From contig JAKJHU010000005.1 in assembly GCA_022316685.1 (NCBI GenBank), forward strand, positions 19,198,707-19,262,706: a DNA stretch of 64,000 nucleotides, given 5' to 3'. The notes under the pieces were generated by a model, which worked only from the letters and a program-made list of their open reading frames with translations, searched no databases and was not told the origin of the DNA. Position 1 is the first letter of the stretch. Each line of letters opens with the position of its first letter. Made by a program: the position numbers and the translations under genes. Below, in pieces: positions 49,485 through 63,700 of this stretch. Source of the DNA: Progne subis subis (taxonomy: Eukaryota > Chordata > Aves > Passeriformes > Hirundinidae).

Positions 49485-51733
49485 GATAGAAAAGAGCATT
49501 ACAAATGAGATGAAATATAAACCAATTAATGCATTACAACAGTCAGTGAGGGACACTTGATTAATGTCTGATTGCAGATCTTTGTTCAGCAATGACTTCA
49601 GAGAAGATTTTCTTATGCTAAAGGAGTTGGCTCTTGAAGGGCTCATTAGGAGGTAAGAAGCCCACTTATTGGAGAGGGAATCCTCTGGGAAAAGCTTTTG
49701 ATAAGTCTTTTAAAGATGTTAAGAGTAGTTTCTTTTGAAACACACTCAGGCATACCCTGGATGGGTCCATACCTTGGATCTTCATTGAGGCAGTACTAGT
49801 GATTTCAGAGAAACTGCTTCAGAGGGACAGGGGTTACTCAGTGCACCGATTGGCAGGAGAGAACAAACACTTATGCTGTCTCCCTGTTTCCTGATTGCTG
49901 AGACTCTAGCTGTGAGATGAAACCAGAACAAGACAGTGAAGACATCCAAGAAAGCACAGGTGCAACAGGTGGAGGGAAGTGCACCCCTTAGGAAGAATAA
50001 TCTATCTCTCAGTCAGTAGTATCTCAGTGGTGACTTGAGCCTAGTCAGCAGTAAAACAAGGCTATAAAACAGTAACAGGGGCCCACATCACCTGTTGATG
50101 AGAAGGTGTAAACCCAAGGCATCTCCCGGAAGAAAAGAGATCATGGGGGAACCTGCAGTACTCCAGCTGTTGACCCATAATAAGGTACCACTATGATGAA
50201 AGCTGCTGGTCACCAGCAAGAATAAAACCACTTAGCCATAAGCATGGGTTCTGGCTTAAGAACTGAATATTGGAATCCCAGCATGCCTTTAAAAACAGCA
50301 CTATATTAGCACACCATCAGATTTTCTGACTTTCTTTTGTTTCGTGGCTAAGAGGTTAGTTCTTGTGAGGTCACATCTGTGAAACATTGGAAGTTAGCAC
50401 AGAACTGAGATTAAAAGAAATATAATCTTCTGAAAAGAGGATTTTCAAAAGCTTGACAGTCTACCATCGGAATAAAAAAATATGCAATGCATGCCTGCGG
50501 CAGACATGCCATTCCTTTGCTTTCTTAATCCCAGTAAATTTCACATCCTCTGCATCTCATCTGACCAGAGGGAGACACAAACTGTGTATCCAGAAATGGT
50601 AATACACCTGTCACCACCTGCAATATGACTATCACCGCAGAGGTACAAAGTACTGCATTTCAAACTGAAGCATCTATTTCAGAAGAGAAGCCCTCAAAAC
50701 ACACAAAATTAAATTAGGATTTGAACAAAATCTGGGAGGATGATTAAAATGAGAATCAAAAGGTTATGAAGCTAAATGCTTTTTCAGAGCCAGTGGTTGT
50801 CATAGTAACCACTTGTACAACTTTTTTTCTTGGAAACACAGAGTAAACACTTATTAAAATGGGCCTCAGTGATACAGTAAATACATGAATTTATTACTAT
50901 TTGAAGTCAGAGCTGGGTGAAGAAATCCAGGAGACACCATTTCAGAATTTGTTTTCCTTCTCAAACCAAAAGTCCAATGATGCAAAGTCATTCAAGTGAC
51001 CAAGGAGACAGAGATGCATGTTTATCGTCTGTTTTGGCCCATCCTGGGGGCCCCAAGGCTGCAGCTAAGCAATCACCCTCATCTGAGTCAAACACAAAGA
51101 CACAGCACATATAATTCTATCATGTTGTGAAGAGTATGGCATGATGTACAGCTGGCACAGCAAATTTTATTTAAAGAAACACAGTTTCTAATTAGTTTAG
51201 TTTTTTCTGTACTAATTAGGTTGTGTTTTTTGTTTGCAGTCAAGTTGTATGCGCTAAAAGTCTGCTGGAAAGAATAACACATGATACAGGCTGGGTTCTC
51301 TCCAGGCTTTAGCTGAAAGGGAGAAACCAGCATCCTGCTAAACACGATAACATTAAAATTATACATAAAGTATTTCAAGGTGAATGGTTTGGGTGTGTTA
51401 AACCATCCACTTGAACTGCTGTGGGCATTTACGCTTGAAACTTTCAACATATTGGATGCTTTGGATCGCTCGAAAAGAAGAGAAAAATAGGATGTGCAGT
51501 TCTCAGGACAAATTTATTCAATGAAGATACATGCAAATAGCAAATTCTTGATTGCATGTGAAAACACAGCTTAATTAAGTTCTGTGAAGACTTAATTCTG
51601 GTTTTAAAATGAAAAAAAAATATTTAAAAAATGTTTTTAAAGTATTCTTCTAAGAGTTTAAAAAGTATTTTTGTATCTTAAAAAATAAATCTAAAATGTC
51701 TGTGTCATCCACACTTTTTTTTGTTAAACAGCA
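49485..51733. other. Unique non-coding DNA
   Basis: Nothing recognised. Open frames such as 51088-51450 (-, 120 codons) lack domain features. Confidence 0.5.
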
Positions 51734-51763
51734 GCACTTTGGATATAGGCACTTTGGATATAG
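51734..51763. repeat. 15-bp perfect tandem repeat (two copies)
   Basis: GCACTTTGGATATAG occurs twice without a mismatch, so this is a recent small duplication. Confidence 0.95.
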
Positions 51764-54700
51764 ACACTCAGCATCTATTTTAGCCCAGTGTGAATAAGGA
51801 AAACAAAGGCAGCTGATAAGCGGGTAAAGCAGAGGTCAAGTTTTGAACACCTAGCCATATTTATTAGAAAAATATTGCTGATATAAACTATCTAGGAGTA
51901 ACACTGGATCTACCAAAGTCAGCATCCTCACTGTAAATAACACAAAGCTGAACAGCTCTTCTCTGGAAACACCATAGATCCTGCTATGGCTAAGAGGGTT
52001 TGGACACTTAACTACATCCCACTTTCCTCTTACTACATTTTTCTGTGAAGATTTTTCTTCAGTAAAATAAAGATGGACACAGCTTCACAGCTAACTCATA
52101 GCCAGAGCTACAAAGGTAGTGGAGGTAAGAGAAACTCCTACATGTTAAAAGTTTGTTTTAGGGGAATAAGATATGTGCTTCTGTCTTACACCCCCCTGAC
52201 TGTAAAAGCAGAGGGATTATGTTGGAAGCAATGCCTGGAACACCAGTCTTCCCATCACACACTGGGTTTTTTCCTTCAGTAGGTTGTGTGTCAGCCTTCT
52301 GCCTATATGCCTTTATATTCCATCCTTTAGATGGAAAAAATTCTCTACACTGGGATGCTGCTCTAAAAAAGCAAAAATTGATGACGACGGCCTCAGCTTC
52401 AGCATCTCAATTTCTTCCCCTAAAGGCTGTTTTGAGGGTCAACTTGGATTGCAACATTTTGGAAATGCAGACTGGTATTCCCCTGGGAATTCAGTGAGGA
52501 GGCAACTGAGTATTTTACACCAGGATAAGGTGGGAGAGAGGGAAAAATGGAACAATGTGGATGGGCATAACTTGTCAACAATAACTTCATTTTCTGAAAA
52601 TCCCAACTTTGGGAAGCGTTTTGTTTTCTCAACAACACCTACTAAACTAAGCCTCTCTGGGAGACAGAGAAAACACATTGGCTACATATATACTAGTAAA
52701 TCAAATGAGTGTGGGACTGTTTTCTGTCACTGAGTCCAACTGGCATGGAGCAGCATCCATGCTCCTAAATTCTCATCTTTCAAAACATGCTAGCAGCAGC
52801 CAAATTGCCTGTGATCTCTGAATGACCTTTGGCCTCTGGAAATCCTTACTGTACTCAGCAATTGTTTGGGATAGTGCTAGCTGGTCCAGGTCAAAATCAT
52901 ACTAGGAACCCTTCTAACAATTTAACAGTTAGATGACCGAGTTATTATGTCCAGGAACATTCCCAACACAGTATTTATTAACATAGATGTTGCAATATTC
53001 CTTCTTCCACCAAAAAAGGCACAGATGTGAGTTAGGCATCAAGCAGCCTGTCAGGACTGGTGTAGTAGCTTTGGGAATGTAGACAATTAAAGTCAATTAA
53101 ATTTTCCATTTACAAGACAGAAATTTGGATTTTGACATTCAGACTTCACCTAAGACTTTACATAGATATATGGTATTATTTTGATCTAACTTCATAGTTC
53201 TAATAAAGCAAGCACTTTTTGAATGACCAAATGAAAGCTTCTAGGCTCACTTTGCCTCATACAACAGCATGATTTCCCTCTCTTGAAACAAACAGCTGAA
53301 CAGATGTTTCTCAGCTGCATGAAACATAATACAAAATTTCTTCAGGAAAACAGAATTTGGTCTTGTCTTTTCACTCTGCATGAATTTTTCTGCACAGCTC
53401 TATTTAGGACAAAATTCTAGTTTAAAGTACCCATTTCCTGTTTATTGTTGAACTGTGATGTCATAATCTATAGTTCTTTGCACTATTCTTTTCACTATTT
53501 GCTCAGATTTCAAATGTCTGAAAAATAAACTGTAAAATTCAGCCTGCATCATGATTAGTTGAAGAGGACTTCCAATAAAATTTGCTAGAATTCTGATAAA
53601 GATGTGAAGATACTGTTTCAATGCCAACTGAGGATGCAGAAGTACAAAGCCTTTAGGTTAGGTGTTGAATGTTATAAAGCCTGAAGTGACTGATGCAGGA
53701 ATAAGTTATATTAAATTTTCAGGTTTTGTGTTGAACAGCACAATATTTGTATACTGTGAAGAAAGGGAATAATACCCAATACATTCCTTTCGAGCACTTC
53801 AGCAGAGAAAATTGGTCCCTTCTTACCACAGATCTTCAGAGCATGTCTGCTTGCTTTGTAATCAGACACAGAAACCTTCCAGGTCAGTTCTCAGAATGAT
53901 GGACTTACTGGCCCTGTGAAGTAGGTTGTGAAGCTTACTATGCTGAGAGACTGTAAAAGCAGTAGGGTGCAAAATGCTTATTTCCCTCCATTTCTAAGGC
54001 ATTTGCCTGCTCTAAAGTGGGGGCTATACATAGTACTAAAAGAGTCATGGGATGGTAAAGCAGCCAAAAATTATTGTTGCACAGAACCAGGGACCAAAGT
54101 ACACTTTGAAGCAGAAACAAAGCCCAAGCATCTCCATCAGCGTACTAGGAAGTGATAGGGAAGACAAGAAGGAACTGAGTCATCTGGATACAGGAAATCA
54201 GTGAAAGAAAGGTAAAAATTTAGATTAGCAATCTCTCCTCTCAATATATATCACAATTACCTAAACAAGTGGAAGCTTATGAAATCCATTCCTCACCTTT
54301 TTCCAGTCCTGTAAACAGCAGTAGTTTGTACACTTTCTTAGTTCAAAGGATTAATTTGATTCCTTCAGTACTCAGTGCACAAAAAAAAAAAAAAAAAAGT
54401 AGCATCCCTTTATCACGTAGAAAAAAGTCAGCATCTGTACTCTCCCTTGTGCAGCTGAAGTAAAATCAACTTGGCAAGTACCATGGGATAAATTAGACCT
54501 TAGAAAAGAATCCAGACCTTCAAATTAAAGAAAGATAGGATATTTTTGTTTTACAATTTTTATATGCACACATTGAAACACACTACTTTCGTTAAATCTG
54601 AGTTTTCAGCAGAAACATCATAATTTGAACTCTTTCTTAGTGAAATAAAGATTCTCACCTGTTAAACAATATTCCAAGTACTGATAAAGAAGAAGAGGAA

Positions 54701-56862
54701 CACTCCTCACTTCAACAAAACAAAGATCTATTTCATGTTCTTATACAGAAACAAGTAAACTTAAGTTTCTACATCTCAGACTAGTGCCCTAAGTCCAGTC
54801 CAGTCTACATTGTCAGTTTTGTTACTGCCCATGAAGCATTTTTAAAAATTCTGGATTTTCCTTAGGGTAGAAAGTTCTTTTGATTAAAACACTTTTTGCA
54901 AGATGAAAAAAGCCTTTCTCCTACCCAGCTCCACTTTTGATTTGCACCCACCATACTGAACATTGCTACAACTGTCTGGAAAGCAACTCCTGAACACAGA
55001 GGGGCAAATCATTGCTATGGCCTAGAGCCTACCAGTACAGGAGGGAAACGGAGCAATCAGAAAGGTTTGGTTACAGTCTCTTTGATTCTTTGCTAGTAAT
55101 GGCCACAGAGACTGTGTGTGTTAGAGCAACTCTCAGGCTGGTCCAACTTACACAAGATGACAGTGGCCTTTAAGGCAGCCAGATGGAATTTTTCTGGAGC
55201 ATAATAGCACTCAGGTCCCATCCTCTCCAGCCTCTGGCTTTCTTATTTTATAGGCTGCGACTGGTAAGACCATGCCAATCTAATGTCGACTAAACACTCT
55301 CTTCTGCTGGGAAATTTTCATTTGGCCAGATACAACTGAATTCCTGAGGCACAGAGAGGCCAGCATATGGAACTGAATCTGTCCCAGGGTATTTTTGGTC
55401 TATCATCTTGTTAACTCATCAGTTAAGAAAATCTTCTCAGCTTATAAGAGCCCTGCAGTGGTGTCACATTGTGGTGATCCCACAACTATATAGTACACTT
55501 TGCACTGGAACTCAATGTCACTGGCACATCTCAAAGCACGAGGTCACAGTAAAGAGCACATCAGCCAAGAAATCTGACAAGATACAGATTTCTTAGTGCT
55601 AGTGGAGCCAAGATATGCAAAAAAAAAGGGGCTAATTCTGAAGACTAAAAGATAGCAACACTGCTGGTGACAACTACCAACTCTTGCACAACTGCTGCCA
55701 TGGTTACAGAAGAAAATGTAGCAGAAGAAAACAGGGAGTTAAATGAAGATTTTATACATGTGCACGTGTGGGTGTGTTTACATAATGATGCAGCGAAAAT
55801 CTTTTACCCAAAAAAGATCCCCCCAAAAAACTTGTTAAAATAAAACTTTTTCACAAAATAAAAGAGAGAACTTCTATTTCTAGTCAGTATAAATGGTAGT
55901 TCAGATGAGAAGGAAGTAAGGACTATAAACTACCTGAAATTAGCACAAAGTTGCCAGAAGTCCTTTTCTTGTAAGAAGAAATAGCTTTGATTACTAATCG
56001 TTCGTGTCTCAGTAATGTTGAATTTTAAAGGTTACACTTCTTTCTCATGAGATTATCTCTAGTTCTCATCACTGGTATCTGCTCCCTAAATTGCTAGGAG
56101 AGAATTTGCTTCAATGCAACTGAGTCATAGATGTAAAAGAAAACAAGCCATCAGTTTTTGGTGTCAAAATCAAGACTTTACTGGCCAATTTTTTTCAATA
56201 TATTAAGTATTGAAGAAGTTCTTTATATTTTGAAAGCACAGGGATCAAAGATTCCAGTGACGCATACGAGGATTCAACTTTTCTGCAAATCAGAGCTTAT
56301 GTTCTTCTGTCTGGCACGGAGAAAATGAGTCATGCATGTGCAGTAACTACATGTAAAAGACTGGGGATAAATTAAACCTTCACCACCCTTTGTAGCAGAT
56401 GCAAAGAAAGAATCCAATTCTTTATCACAGCTTACACCTTAATAATGTAAATGTGCTTGTGATTTTGGCAGCCTTTTCTACTTTCTGCAGAAGGTAGAAA
56501 ATTGGGACTGTTAGGCAATCGCTATCAAGCCTGATTAATTTCCAGAGCTGCTCCACTCAGTGTACTGAACTGACAGTGATCTTCTGGAAACGGGACTACA
56601 GACAAAGGTAAATTAAGTGAATGGAGTAAATGGGAAAAATAGAAGGCTGCTCTCCTTTGTGAGAAAGGGCCTCTAGACATGAATGAGAAGAACACTTTGC
56701 ATTCAGCAGATATCCTTGAAATTTCATGGCACAGCATAGTAACAGAATCTACTGAAGTGCTAGACCTGCATGGAAGGTATTCAACCAGCCTGGGGCAGCT
56801 AACTCAGTCAGCAACTCCTTTCTAGGAAGGAAATTAGGCCCAGAAATTTAATCAAAAATAGG
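51764..56862. other. Unique non-coding DNA
   Basis: Five kilobases without a recognised gene or interspersed element. An 18-base A-run lies at 54381-54398. Frames at 52.2-52.7 kb overlap on both strands and have no recognisable domain. Confidence 0.5.
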
Positions 56863-57118
56863 AAAGGGCCTTAAGAGATCACCTAGCTTGCTTCTTATCC
56901 TAAAACAAGATCAGCCATTACGTATGCAGTCATACCACTAAAACCTGTCATTGAAGGTGAAAGCTTCACAACCTCCCAAAGCAACCAAACAGTTCATAGC
57001 TTTTAGTGTCAAAAAGTCTTGCTATCTTTACCTGTATTGCCATCAATCCAACTACCGTCTCTTTTCTAATCGTGATTTGGGTCCTACCCACAGTGGTCAT
57101 AAGTAAAAGACTCTCATA
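56863..57118 (-). mobile_element. Ancient CR1 LINE fragment
   Basis: The plus strand shows GGCCTTAAGAGATCACCTAG, then about 90 bases later TTGAAGGTGAAAGCTTCACA and ACCTCCC, and near the end GTGGTCATAAG. This is the order of a reversed, old reptile-type CR1 3' region. Divergence is high, so the copy predates the clearly avian CR1 insertions. Confidence 0.6.
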
Positions 57119-57240
57119 GAGTGTCATTCTGAAGAAGAGTGAGAACAGAAAGTTTAGAGTTGTGCTCTGGAGTGTGGCCAGTTCAGGTCAACACCTACCC
57201 ATAAATACAGACCTCATCAGTCCTTCCCACTGGAAATATT

Positions 57241-57275
57241 CTATCCTATCCTAGTCTAGTGTAGTCTAGTCTAAT
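57241..57275. repeat. (CTAGT)n imperfect pentanucleotide repeat
   Basis: Seven five-base units (CTATC, CTATC, CTAGT, CTAGT, GTAGT, CTAGT, CTAAT). A degenerate microsatellite. Confidence 0.85.
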
Positions 57276-58894
57276 TATTTTTTAACTGTTGTGTTTCCCT
57301 TTAGGATAGAACTGGTTCCTTGTCATGGCAAGAATGAGAAATAATCCTTATGTTTTTCAGCTCTGAAATACATAAAACCCACGGCCAGCTTGAAAAGTAA
57401 AGGGCAAAGGGAAGTGGAAGAGTAAAGAAAAGCCAGTGGCACACAATGTTTTAATTAATAGAATGCTGGAACTAGAAATCATGAGGAAAATCAATATCCT
57501 TTACCTCATAATAAAAATGGTCTTAAAACCTTTTAATATTATTAAACTAACAGTTTCAAATGCTTTAAAATTCTATTCTCCACTAAGCTGGAGATGTGAA
57601 ATCTCATGGAGTCTCTTTCAATAGTGGGCTGGCTGACTGTGACAAAGAGCATGACTCCCTCCTTTTAATTCTTGACTTATGTTTTTAGCTGATTTTTCCT
57701 TATTTGAAATCATGAGAAATGAGATGCTTATAGCCTTGGGGAGAATTTGCTCACAGCCTTCAGCAACAGTACTTTCTTATTTAACTGAAATGCATTAAGT
57801 GTGGCCAAAATTATCTCAATACATACCGCAAAAAAATGAAAATATTTAATGAATAGTGGTATGCTGGGACCACTACCTCATGCGGCTTTGGGAAAACCTT
57901 GGTGAGATTCAGGGCCAAATCCTTGGAGAGGCTGCACTCTATTTAACACAAAGCCCAGGAAAGGAATAAAAGACAGTACCATCTACTTGTGGTAGAACTT
58001 TAAAATCCAAGTATCTGAAGACTTTTTGTGCCAAATCAATAAAATGTTATTATACCTTTAACCTCATTGTAAATAAAAAAAATAATTAAAGAGACTTTAG
58101 ATTCCCAAAGCACTTGCAGTAATCATAATTTTCCTAATATTCATATCTCACCCTCATCACCAGCACCCCACACACTAAAAGAGCTAATGACGTATTTATT
58201 TTGATTATGTTTTCTAAGGCCAGCTTTTCCTCATTTAATTTTTCTTGTGGGGAGAAAAAAATGAGATCATTATCACTAGACACAGCTTTTTGGTAAGTTT
58301 AAGATTTGCTCTGATTCTTTTACACAGTGGCTGTCCTGTGTGATGCTAAGTGATGTTTAGAGTTTTAAGCGGTCCAAATACTGCTAAACTTCATGAGGGT
58401 TTTCCGCTTCTATTAGAAGAGAGACAAACACCTTTATATCTGTATTCTAGAAGTCCCCTTTTCTAGTCATAAAGTAAAGTTAATTTTTCAGAGATCACCT
58501 TTTCCTTTGGTTACCATTAAGAAACAAAAAGCATAATTTCAATGGGCAAAGGAAAAAAATATGCATTCAATTAACAGATGATGAATACACTGCTAAAAAT
58601 AATTTCTATTTGTTTTCAGTTGGGGACAATTCTGTGGCATAGAAATATTTTTTTCAAGTTTTCTCTTCTCACCAGGGAGTTGATTTATTGACAATCAATT
58701 AGTGCTTTCAGATAAATCTCTAGTACTTACAGCAATATTTCTGCTTCACTTATTTTTTAACTGTTTCATTTTATGCTCTTATAGACTTGTGAAAATTAGT
58801 TATTGAAAAAGCAATTTCTTCATCTTTTCCTTCTTGAAGGTCAGTGCCAGAGTCCTGCTTATTTTATGGTTTGAGAGCTTTGTTCAGTCTCTTT
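57276..58894. other. AT-rich non-coding DNA
   Basis: No gene or recognised repeat. The frame at 57436-57624 (+) has no distinguishing features. Confidence 0.5.
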
Positions 58895-59045
58895 TTATAT
58901 GTCCCGAAGGATGGGTATTCTACCACTTTTCTTGGAAAACTTTCTACAGCTTAATAGACTTCATTATTAGCAAAAAAATCCCGTAAATCAGCCTAATTTT
59001 CCTATGCTACATTTAAAAGTGTTATTCTTGTTAGTTACAGTGTCC
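58895..59045 (-). mobile_element. Probable ancient CR1 LINE fragment
   Basis: On the plus strand, GGGTATTCTACCACTTTTCT, then TGGAAAACTTTCTACAGCTT, AATAGACTTCATTATTAGCA and AATCAGCCTAATTTTCCT track an old CR1 region read in reverse. Similarity is weak and there is no preserved terminus. Confidence 0.5.
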
Positions 59046-59505
59046 TGGCTCACTCTGCACAATCCCACATCCTTCCTTTCTTTTTAAGATCTTTCAAAAT
59101 TCTTGGCTTCGTTTTCACCCCTACTTATTGTTGTTACTCGTTCCTTGGGATGGAACTTTTTTCTTGTCAGGAGACACACAGATAATGCTGGGAACATGCT
59201 GTCTACAGATATTTGAAAATGTCTTCCAGCAGTTTTTAGCTGTTTTAAAAGCTACATGACATCACCTAATGATATACTGTGGTAATTGGGTATAGACAGA
59301 CCCAGGCTGGCAGAATGCTTTGCCTAGTAAAATGTGCTTTAGTAGAATTTACTTCTGCTAAGGTGTTTGTTTGGCCAGGCTATAAAAATTGATAAAAACC
59401 TGAGGTGCAACACTTTTCCCTACTCTTCAGCTCAGGATCTTTCTCTGTCAAATCACAAAACCAAAACTGAACATCCTGAAGAAGAGAGTGAAGCACAATT
59501 TTATT
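59046..59505. other. Non-coding DNA between CR1 pieces
   Basis: Nothing recognised apart from moderately T-rich composition. Confidence 0.5.
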
Positions 59506-59835
59506 TCATAGAATCATAGAATGGTTTGGGTTGGAAGAGACCTTAAAAACCATCTAGTTCCCACATTAATTCTATGGGCAGAGACATCTTTCATTAGACC
59601 AGGTTGCTCAAAGCTCCATCCAACTTGTCTTTGAACACTTCAAGAGAGGGGAAAACTCCAGCTTCTCTGGGAAACCTGTTACAGTGCCTCACATTCTCAC
59701 AGTAAACAATTTCTTCCCAATATCTAACATAAGTCAACTGTCTTTCAGTTTAAAGCCATTATTCCTTGTCCTATCACTACATGCCTTTGCACAAAGTCCC
59801 TCTCCAGCTCCCCTATAGCCCCCTTTATAGTACTG
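59506..59835 (-). mobile_element. CR1 LINE 3' end, relatively well preserved
   Basis: The plus strand opens with TCATAGAATCATAGAATGG, the reversed CR1 terminus, then TTTGGGTTGGAAGAGACCTT, CAGGTTGCTCAAAGCTCCAT, CAACTTGTCTTTGAACACTT and CTCTCCAGCTCCCCTATAGC. It is a 5'-truncated minus-strand copy and the best preserved in the window. Similarity ends at about 59835, exactly where a perfect 11-bp hairpin begins. The minus-strand frame 59734-59946 overlaps its truncated end and is not a gene. Confidence 0.95.
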
Positions 59836-59859
59836 TTCAGTACTTCTGGTACTGAACAG
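59833..59859. repeat. Perfect 11-bp hairpin at CR1 truncation point
   Basis: The arms CTGTTCAGTAC and GTACTGAACAG are exact reverse complements around a 5-base loop (TTCTG). The hairpin coincides with the 5' truncation boundary of the CR1. It may be a fold-back product of reverse transcription or repair at insertion, but that is inference. Confidence 0.85.
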
Positions 59860-62800
59860 ACTTTCAGGTGTTTCATGTTTCTGTTCATGATGTGCATTTG
59901 CAAGGTTTGAACAGATGCTATCTAAAACCCTCATCAGCGCTGCCACTGAGCAGCTAGACAGGTGCTTACTGGAACATTAGGCAGGACTATAAAGACACAG
60001 TTTTTTCTTTCATCAGCAAAGTTACTTCAGTAAGCAGAAAGGTAGGTTAAACAATTTTTTCCCCCTAGAACTGGATATTGCAATACATATATAAGATCAG
60101 AGAAAAACAGCTTGTGTGGCATCGTTACAGTCTTGTGTATGTCCAAAGGCCAGCACAATCCAACTCCTGATAGCTTAGCTTTGTCCAATTTTAGTAGGAA
60201 AGGTAACTTTGCAAAAACAAAGGTAGTTAAATTATTGTGTGAAATGCATCAGTTTGAAAGAGAAAACAACAAAGTTGTCAGATACCTCCTGAAAGACAGG
60301 TTAGAGAAAGAAGCTGGGAAGTTCCTACAGAAAACTTGTTGCTGAAAGAATAGGAAATGTGTCTGGTGGTGAGAAACAGGAACAAGGGGTACAGGAAGCA
60401 GGGTCGTCAGCAGGAGTTCAACAACCAAACACATTCACTAGCTAATGAGAACAAATACATTTGAAAATATCTCTAACACACTGACAAATAAATTTTTAAT
60501 AGGAAGTGGGGAGTGGGGAAGATGAAATCACAAGTTTATTTGGTATAAATAGTTTCTAAGATAATCAGTTTTTTATATGGACTTGCTATTGCACAGATCT
60601 TGAAAGGTTTAGCCATTTTCTCAAAGAAAGCACTAACTTTGTCCAGCCTTTCCTCAGAACAAAATTACTTTTGTTTCTGTCTTCTTGAACATGAAAAACC
60701 TCCAAGACAAATGATAATATTCACTTTTCTTGTCTTGCAAATGCTGTTTGAGTAAGTGAGATAAGTCTGCTGCCTATAAGATAATTTGGAGGAAAATCTT
60801 GTGATCAGACTTCATAGAACTTTATTGCACATTCATATAAATGGGACTCTATCCAACACTTATCATGGTGTTTTTCCTATAAATCTCAAAAGCCTCATGT
60901 GAAGATGATGACTGCAAAGATAGAGCATTTGCATGGAAAAACTGAGCAAGAAAGTTCTATAATAACCTGGAAACAATTCTTCAATGTGCTATTCCTTCCA
61001 ATAACACCATTTATTTACAGTGCACTGTGACAAAGATTCCAGATTATGATCCGGTTAAAAGTCTGGTTTCCTGTATAGTTTTAAAACAAGGAGTTCTTTA
61101 GGATTTTAAACCAGAAGTACAAATTGGAGATAATAAAAGACAAATTTCACCAACTTCTTGATTGCACGTTTTTCTGCTAGGATAGCAAACATTCATAGTT
61201 AATGAATTTATCCAAGTGTAGCTGTAGAGTTTGCAATGCATTTCTGCTGAGGATATTTAATACTCAGGAAGTAAAAGTGTTTAGGTTCAGATCTTCCATG
61301 ATACTTGGGTGTCTGCGTTCCTGCTCACACATTTAACTTACATTTTGGCTTCTTTTATTTTCTTCAGCTACTTAACTGCCACTTAATCCAGGGAGAATCT
61401 AAATTTCTGCTGGTATGTATATATGCAGATGAGCCACATCTGCTGAGCTGCTTGAGGCTCCTGCCATGCTCCAAGTAGAACACGAACTTCATCCCAAGAT
61501 GCCTGCTGGTCCCAGCTGAGAGACTTAACTGTTTGGGTAGCAGCCACTGAGGAGCAGATCCCTCTTGTTCTCTCCTGACAAATTTGTTCCATTTGTAGAA
61601 ACAAATTTCTGGGCAGAGGGATTGAGTTCTTGTTCCACACTATGAATACCAAAAGACAGTTTTCCTCAGTTTTTACATACAGTAAAATTACCTTTCTGCT
61701 TGTCCAGCTTCACAAGTGGATAAAAATTCCACAGATTTCCCCCTCTGTCCTCTCCATCCTTCTTCTGGACATAGGACACTCCCTGCTTGTTTCCCAAGTT
61801 CAGTTTCTCAGGTGACCAGCTGAGCCACAACAACTGTAAAGCCTGAACAATTCACCTGGGACTGAAACGTCTACAACATGCAGTCCACTTAAGGGGTAGG
61901 CATTGTTTCACTAAATACTGCTTTACCTAGGTGCTTTAGAGACTTGTCATAAACTCCCAAATCCATTAAATTCAAAGACTAAACCCTTTCAATGTCTTTG
62001 AAAGCTCTAGTATCTGTGAGATAAGCAGCAAACCACTTAAATATTTAGTTTTAAAAGCAGTCTCTGAAAACAGATGCAAGAAAGGTCAGCAGAGAGACCT
62101 GTCATGGCTCATCATGCACATCACAGCAGTGCCTGGCATTTACCATCAGACACGTGGCCGTAAATTCAGTTGGTAAAAGAAGTGGTAGTAACAGCACCGC
62201 TCACTATTTTCTGCTTTTAGCAGAACCCTTCTGTCAAATTCCTTATTGTCAAGGGCAAACTGTGATCTTACTGAATTTATTATCTGAACTCTTACAGCTC
62301 CAGAACAGTGGATGAGAACTTTGTCAGCTCAGGGTCAGTAGCACTGAATAAGCAAGCACACTGACATGGACAGGCTTTCATCTGCCTCTAAATCCAAGTC
62401 GTAAAAGCAATAGGTTTTAAACACTTTTTTTGTTTGTTTCTCACAGCCATAAATAATCTGCAGAGCATCTAAATTGCCTGGAAACACCAATAAGGGACCA
62501 TTGCTCCTTTGAGACTAAGAGGCAGGCTTCTCCAATATCCCAAAGGGATATTTCTGGTAATGTTTGAGCAAGCTTCTTTATATGACCACAAATGAGTACA
62601 ACAGGTACACTTACCGGCAGCCTTTTGCTCCCTCATCTTTTATGGAAAAATAAGGCCAGATTTTGTGTCTGAAAATATTTCATAGAATTTATTTTTGTTT
62701 AGACATCAAAGTTAAAAGAAAAAAAGTCAAATATCAGGTTTGTTCTGGAGTCATGTGCTGACGTGTAAAGTCCACCTCAGTTCAATAAGAGACAGTTGAG

Positions 62801-63700
62801 ACCTATCCTTCTCTTGAAATATATGGCATTTAAATAGAAGATTAGTCTCAAGCAAAATAATTTCTTTCTTTCCAAAACTGAGAGTTTGGTATCTTCATAA
62901 ATGTGTGTTTATAACATTGCACTGTGAATGTCAATTTGGATATCTGAAGGGATGTCAGTAATGCCGTAATACAAAACTTCATTATACTTTTCATTCCTCT
63001 ATTATTGCCATTCCATCTAATTTTACTCTGTTGAGTTCTTAAGAAATTGTAGGTCACTAATGTTCAGTTCCTCCTTAAATATTAACAAAAAGAAAGAATT
63101 TTTTGTAAAAAAAAAAAAAAAATCTGTTTTGATGAGGGTATTATACATTTTTTTACTTTCCTAGAAGTAGGTTTAACCACTTGCATACAATTCTACCAGC
63201 TCAAAAGGTTCACATACAATAATAACAAACAAGTTCAACTTTTAGCAGAGGATATCCTATGATTAAACACTGAAAGTTAGCAGACAAAAGAATGTTTTGG
63301 ACGGGAAGGCAAAAATTGAATTACTTCATTGTACTTTAGGAGTCTAGTTTTTAGAAATATAAGCATAAGAGTACCACAGAAATAATTTAGAATAGAACAT
63401 TAATTAATATTTGATATCTACTTATTAGTTAGGAAAATGATCTCTGTCCTTTTTCCTGCATTACAGGCTTATCTTTTTCTACAGGGAAGATAATTCAGTT
63501 TCAGTCTTGCTCCTACACAAACTTTAAACCAAAGTAGAAGGGTGGTGCCTTGCTTTGAGAGTTTGCAAAGAAACAGAACTTCCTACCATCTTTTTTCAAG
63601 CAATATGTAATTCTTTCCTTGGTTTCACCATGACTACAACCTTTATAAACATACCATAAGATTTAATAAAGTCATACAGGGGCTTGGTTTCTAAACTTAC
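59860..63700. other. AT-rich non-coding DNA
   Basis: No gene or interspersed repeat recognised. A 16-base A-run lies at 63107-63122. Open frames are short and scattered over both strands. Confidence 0.5.
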
